NCBI GenBank assembly: GCA_025331125.1
Contig: JAOALB010000086.1
Span: forward strand, 1 to 64,000
Length of the DNA: 64,000 nucleotides
Source of the DNA: Mycogone perniciosa
Lineage: Eukaryota; Ascomycota; Sordariomycetes; Hypocreales; Hypocreaceae
Reading direction: 5' to 3'
Position 1 is the first letter of the stretch. Each line of letters opens with the position of its first letter. A model generated the notes under the pieces. The model did no database searches, was not told where the DNA came from, and saw only the letters and a list, made by a program, of their open reading frames with translations. Positions 58,822 through 64,000 of this stretch are shown here, piece by piece. Both the position numbers and the translations under genes were made by a program.

Positions 58822-59295
58822 TCACTCGCCAGCCTCAGCGATGGGAGCCATCGACACAAGCTTAGACTTGGGGCTCTTCTTGGAGGAGCCGCTGGGAGGT
58901 GTGCGGCGGCTTTTCTTTGCGGCTTGCTTGCGGCGCTCCTTCTCGATCATGACCTGGCGCACATACTCGCGCTGCGTGGCAAGCTGCTGGCGTTGCATCT
59001 CCAGGATCTCGGCATCGGTCAGCCGAGGTGGCGATGGCATAGCAGCAGGCGATGACGATGTGCTGGAGCTGGAGATGCTGCGGATGTCGTCCTCGAACGG
59101 ATCTGAGAGGAAGAGATCGTCGTCGGAGAGATAAGAAGTAGCGCGCACCTCGTGGTCGGAATCCGAGAGGGATGATCGCCTCGGCCATGAGGGGAAAGCG
59201 CAGGCGGCATCGTGGGCGCGGAGGTTGCTGGGGGTGATGTCGATGGGTGAAGACATGGAGCTCATGGAGCTGTATGAACCGTATGAGCTGTACAT
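58822..59295 (-). CDS. Small Ser-rich, basic-tailed protein of unknown function
   Basis: 157 aa, starting MYSSYGSYSSMSSMSS and intronless. After the Ser/Tyr/Met-rich start come IDITPSNLRAHDAACAFPSWPRRSS and acidic repeats (YLSDDDLFLSDPFEDD). A Ser run leads into a helix LTDAEILEMQRQQLATQREYVRQ rich in Gln, Arg and Glu, and a Lys/Arg tail (EKERRKQAAKKSRRTPPSGSSKKSPKSK) that could be a nuclear signal. The same frame stays open upstream for 135 codons, but that part is Ser/Thr/Pro low-complexity and reads like leader. I recall similar short proteins in related fungi without function. The second helix-plus-basic arrangement faintly recalls bZIP-like regions, but no leucine heptads are present. 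Confidence 0.7.
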   Translation of the reverse strand: MYSSYGSYSSMSSMSSPIDITPSNLRAHDAACAFPSWPRRSSLSDSDHEVRATSYLSDDDLFLSDPFEDDIRSISSSSTSSSPAAMPSPPRLTDAEILEMQRQQLATQREYVRQVMIEKERRKQAAKKSRRTPPSGSSKKSPKSKLVSMAPIAEAGE

Positions 59296-62200
59296 TGTGA
59301 CTGTGGTTGCGGCTATGTGTGATGCGGAGTTGGTGAGATGTGTGTGGGCCGTCGACTCCCTTATAAGAGATCGGGGCGAGTTGGTATTCTGGGGAATGAG
59401 GCTTCCTCGGCTTTGGTGTACCAGTCCTCGGGATAATAGCTTCCGTCTGTCGGGTGCTGGAGTCCCGGTGCGATGTGTGGCGCTGGAGGAGGATGGGCTG
59501 TGTTGTTGTAGTGCTGACGACGGCGCTGTGCTTGTAAGGCTGTTGTCGGTGCGAGGTGATGAAGGTGTTATAAGGCAGATGGAGCTCAGGTAATAATGGC
59601 CCTGTGAGCTGTCTGTTTGTTGCGCACAAAAGCTGTTTGATGCTGCGGATGAACAATGAAGGCAAACAACAAACATCGGTGGGAGAGGGAGGATGAGCAC
59701 TTATACCAACAACGCATCGCGGCACATGTGTGTGCGTTTGTGTGTGTGTCCGCTAAGGGCCAACGCGTACTGGGGAGAGAAGGGGGAATGGCGGGGCGTG
59801 TGGGTGTGGGCGTGTGGAAGTGAGTATGTCGGGGGGGCGTCCGCTGGCCAGGGAGACGTGTAGGTGGGGGCGTGGCTGCGGTCCTTTGCCGGGGGCGGGA
59901 TTTCTATCAAAAGCCGCCGCAACAAGGAAAAAGTGCAAAAAAAGCAGCACCCGGCCGTTTGCGCACACCCCTCTCTTCCCCCCTCCTTCCCCCCCACTGA
60001 TGGTGACTTGTGCAGGACAACAGAACGCACAGCATGCTCCTACGGGTAGCCCTACCTACGGGGTCTCTCATCGGGCTCTTCTGTGCTACCAAAAATGGCG
60101 GTGTTCGTTCATCGGTGCTCTCATCGGTGTTTGACCGCCAACTGCTCGTACTACCACTCGTATGGAAGGAAGAATGGGAGGGCGTGCAGTGGTGCGGTTC
60201 ATGGATGGGTGGATGGATGGATGGATGATGGGATCGAGCAGACTTCCAGCGCTTGGGGCTCCTGGAGAAACAAACCACCCAGGGAACGCAAATCCAGCAG
60301 CCAGATACAGATGCGATACGACAACCGCTGGGGCCTTTGGGCCCTTCGAGTCGAGTCCCCAAAATCAATCCCTGGGCGTGTTGTGTGCTCAAGCCTCGCT
60401 GCAACCACTAGCCTGGGCAGCCCTGGACATGGCCGGGGTCAGCCAGCCGGTTGGGCACCGCGGCTCACCGCCCCAGGATTCCGGACTGGCACTTGCAGGG
60501 CTTCAGAGGAGGCCTGGAAACGGTGATTGCAATGAAAAAGCAAAACGCTGAGGCAAGTTACCCGACGGATGGGCTCCCGGCATTCCGTCTGCTCGGTTCC
60601 CATTGTGCCAACTGGCTGGCTGGTCATACTCGTACGAGTATGTATGTACCTCGCCGCGTCCGTATTCCTGGGGATGGATCATAAAATGTCTTGCTTTGTC
60701 TTGTCTCTTGTCTTGCTTGTTTTTGTTATGCTTGCTGTTGTTGTCTCCCAGACGGGTGGGGAGATTCCATCATCCATCCATCCCTCCATCCATCATCCAT
60801 CTGATAGATCGCAAACAGCATGAAACCGCTTTGATTGTCCGTCGGCGTTTGCTGTGCTCCCGTCCGCACCCAGCGCACGCGCACGCGCGAACTTTGCACG
60901 CCAATGTCATGAATCATTTTCAACAAAGAAGGTGGTGGCATGTGGTGTGGTGGCATTTAGCACAAAGCGACAGGTTTCATTCATTGATGCTGGTGCTGGT
61001 GCTGGTGTTGGTGTTGGCGCTGGCCACAGTAAGAAACGGTCTGCTGGTCGTCAGTAGCAACAATAATAAATCGGTTGCACACCATTCACCATGATTGTCC
61101 AGATGCCTGGGACGGATGCAACCAACCCCGTGCGACAGACGGTTGGATCAGAAGGCCCCAACTGTCAAAACCTAAAAAGAGGACCTCCCACAAAAAGAGT
61201 CATGGACAATATGCAGCAGAAATCGTGGGGGTGCGCCAGAGCGACCAGCACTCCCGCTCCCTAAGGCCCCTAAGACCCTCCCAAGGCCAACTGTCAGTGC
61301 CACTGTCAGTGTCAGCAAGTTTAGGCCAGTCCGGGCACCTATCATGTCCCTCTACAGCACTACGAGAAGCGGGCTCCAGCGCCTAGGGCCTAACCAACAA
61401 GTATTTGCGGAGCAACGACTGCTGCCTTCGGCCACTTGTCCCTCAGTCGCTCAGGCTCTGTTCCCTTCGTGTTGACTGTCGTGGCTACCCTCCTTCAGCA
61501 GTCCTCGCACCGCGATTGGCGGATAAGAAACCATCCATCCCAACAGCCAGCCTGAGCGGTCAGAGTGCATCCTAGACTCACACAGCCTGAAAGCCTTTGT
61601 TCGACAGCTCACCTCACCGCGAGAGCAGCGCAGTGCCAGCTGGCCCCCAGATATGAGTCAGGCTCTGCTGTGCACCGCCATTTGATCCGTCCGTCCATCC
61701 ACCCATCCATCCCATCCTTTGGTGTGCTATTCTGGGGGATGATGACACGACAAGGACAAGGCTCTGTCGTCAGAGAGCGAAAACGGCAGAATTGGTGTTG
61801 CTCCGTTGATACGATGGCGCGATACGAAGGATTCCAGGGTAGTACCAAGTTAGTCCTCGTAACGGCTCTCGCTTTTGTCTGTACGAGCAAGGCTGTGGCA
61901 TGCGGTTGCCTATCTCGGACCGATGAGATCATCAATCCATCTGCAATTCCTTATCTGGCGGAGTCAAATGCCTCTGCCTCCCGCAACCACCTGCCCAGAT
62001 TCCTGCTCCGATTATTTTCTGTGAGCTGCATTCCCGTAATCCTCCGTGACACGGACACACACACGTGTAATCCGTGGTGTAGCAGTAATAGATAAGCCTG
62101 TGACACCCGACTTTTTGTTTTGAATCCTGATCCTGGCTCCTCAGCCTGACTGACGTTTGACATCCATCCATCAAACCGAAGAGCGGTGACTCGGTTCGCA

Positions 62201-64000
62201 ACGCCTCGACACCACCAAGAATCTCACCACCAATCCTGCTGGTATCAACGTCCTGCCGTCAGCCACCAAGGTCCAAGTGTCGATGTCAGATGCCACGATA
62301 GATAATCACAGTACTACGAGTACTCCGTAGTACAAAGTACATCCATGGCATTTCCATAGGTAGCTGAGCACGACCGGGGCAAACGAGCCCACATGTTCCG
62401 AAATTTTCCTTCACGGCTTTGGCGTTTCTATTTGTGAGTTCCCGATATGCAGGCGGGGCGGCATCATGCTTATCTTGCTTGCTTGCTTCATTGCTTGCCT
62501 GCCGCGGCCCCTCCCAACGTGGATACTACAACTACCATGACTTGCGGTATGTATGGCCTATGAATCGTTATCAGAGGTGGTGCCGCTTCCAGTGCCGCTC
62601 CATCTTGCATCTTGCAGCACGCAGCTTTGACCGCCTCTGCACGATATGCGTTGCTGATACACGGCGCCAAACAGCACATCATTCTCGTACACCCACAAAA
62701 CTCTACTAAAAACGGAACCGTCCAAAGTTAGCTCTTCTTCCACTAAAGCCCGGGCAACACCAAACCCAAAAAAAGTACCCGCGGGTTGGTTACCTAAGCC
62801 CTTGAAGGGATGTGATTTCTACTAGCATGCAACGTTAAAGGATCCCCAACCCGGGGCCGGCCCGATTTACCCCCGTCTGCCTATGGGGCATCCGGTGATG
62901 CCGTAGCAAGGGGTTTAAAGAACGGGGCATAATATTCCGTGATAATCTACTCTGCACCCCCGGCCCTTCTTCTATCGAACGCCTTCCTTTTTCTTCCGTA
63001 CAGTTTCAGAACAATCCAATCTTACGGGCTCCCGCCCAAGTTCGCCGTCGATCCCCATGTGTTTTCTCATGCAACGGAATAATCCACCTTGTGCCCCGGG
63101 TGGAGACTATCCTAGCTACCGAGTTCCCGCGCTCTCTCGCTACCGACAGAGGGGAAAAAAAGAAGGAAAAAATGACCCTGGATGAGAGAATAAAAATTTT
63201 CTGGTCTTGTCTTTCTTGTCTTGTTTCCTAATATCGTGGTCCATGGCCTGCCTGTACATTGTGTGTTAGGCGAATTGGGCCCCCTTTCCCTCCCAGAACA
63301 TCCATCCACCCAACACGCGGAAACCTCGAGGACAAAACGCGCCAGAATGAAGCCGTCGAGAGACACACGCCACAACGGCGGTTAGTGAGTATTGAGACAG
63401 CGGGTTTGTTGACACCAACTTCCGGCCGTCGAAGCTAACGGCGCTTCAATATACTACGGGCAGGACGAGCTCATGATGTTTGCTGAACGGTTAAACGGTT
63501 AAGCCATCCAATCTTCCGCCTGTCAATACGAGTAAGATCGGATACGGTACTCGTACGGAGTAAGCCACAAAGTCTTTGATTGACAGGAGTTGCAGGGAAG
63601 CGGCCCATGGCAACATAATATATTAAAGGACGACAGCCGAGGGGATCAGTAGGAGTTGACAGCCCCGTGTTCCGGGCGAGTCATGGCCTTGCGTGCAGGT
63701 AATTTCACCGCGCGAGACCCGGTGCCCGGCGCAGCGCTAGATGCTTTCTAGAAGGTCATGATTCGGATCCATCATCGGCATCTCCATGATCGGCACTAAC
63801 CCAAAGCATACATTCATACGCCAAGCTTAAAAGACATGACTCTGTATTAACTTTCAACAAGCAGTAGCTTCCTTCAGCCGTTGGCTGAGTTGACATGACT
63901 TGGCTTTCATGAAGGAGGTGTATTGAATAACGGTTTAATAATCGTTCAATGCCCATATTAGTAGCTATTGGTTGGTTATTTGTCCAACGGCGCCGTCGAG
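59296..64000. other. Gene-poor region with GGAT/CCAT simple repeats
   Basis: No convincing gene. GGAT repeats at 60203-60231, CCAT repeats at 60768-60801, 61689-61718 and shorter runs near 62160 and 63299. A TGGTGC/TGGTGT repeat lies at 60987-61025 and GT-rich words at 59727-59750. TACTCCGTA/TACGGAGTA copies are at 62321 and 63554. The side adjoining 59295 is the probable long leader and promoter of the small Ser-rich protein. Confidence 0.5.

Noticed and set aside
58822..59700. 292-residue version of the small Ser-rich protein
   Set aside because: The extra N-terminus is Ser/Thr/Pro-rich leader-like sequence; the ATG at 59295 begins the ordered part.
1..64000. CRISPR array, bacterial operon or prophage
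   Set aside because: No regularly spaced repeats, no Shine-Dalgarno-linked gene strings; spliced eukaryotic genes throughout.

Overview
This window is nuclear DNA of a filamentous ascomycete. The protein sequences and the intergenic style look most like Sordariomycetes, probably Hypocreales; that taxonomic guess rests on recalled family resemblance, not on a search. Supporting signs: short introns (46-205 nt, mostly 50-85) with GT..AG ends and CTAAC/CTGAC-type branch sites, a Zn(II)2Cys6 factor, CT-rich leaders upstream of genes, monocistronic genes on both strands, no bacterial operons, and one decayed LINE-type retroelement. I rebuilt the splicing by hand. Every spliced model given here adds up to a whole number of codons.

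Layout. 0.4-2.9 kb: Zn2Cys6 transcription factor (-). 5.2-7.4 kb: TCF25/Rqc1 (-). 8.4-10.3 kb: Scd6/LSM14 (-). 11.0-11.8 kb: Vti1 SNARE (-). 13.3-15.0 kb: FAD amine-oxidase-like protein (+). 15.4-16.4 kb: Cox11 (+). 17.2-18.0 kb: broken LINE RNase H relic (-). 18.3-18.9 kb: ribosomal protein L26 (+). 20.1-22.8 kb: proline-rich protein with an N-terminal eIF4E-binding-like motif (-). 23.7-25.9 kb: inverted duplication. 27.4-28.3 kb: small SET protein (+). 28.6-30.4 kb: type II membrane protein (-). 31.7-35.6 kb: PARP6/8-like plus UBE2Q-like fusion (+). 36.9-38.2 kb: PRPP synthetase with an internal insert (-). 40.6-41.1 kb: Pol III subunit Rpc9 (+). 41.2-42.0 kb: atypical Rho-like GTPase (-). 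42.2-44.1 kb: Deg1/Pus3 (+). 44.2-44.9 kb: PIG-H/Gpi15 (-). 46.5-51.6 kb: large WD40/solenoid protein (-). 51.6-58.8 kb: no convincing gene. 58.8-59.3 kb: small basic/serine-rich protein (-). 59.3-64 kb: no convincing gene.

The genes are mostly housekeeping functions and do not form a pathway cluster. Several act in RNA and translation control: Scd6, Rqc1/TCF25, L26, Rpc9, Deg1 and the possible eIF4E binder. Vti1, PIG-H, the membrane protein and the Rho-like GTPase belong to membrane traffic, surface or signalling.

The most interesting points are the ADP-ribosyltransferase/E2 fusion protein, the Rho-like GTPase with altered G3 and G4 motifs, 16 perfect intergenic copies of TACGGAGTA/TACTCCGTA (about 0.5 expected by chance), the inverted duplication with a G-rich spacer, and the protein with the eIF4E-binding-like motif.
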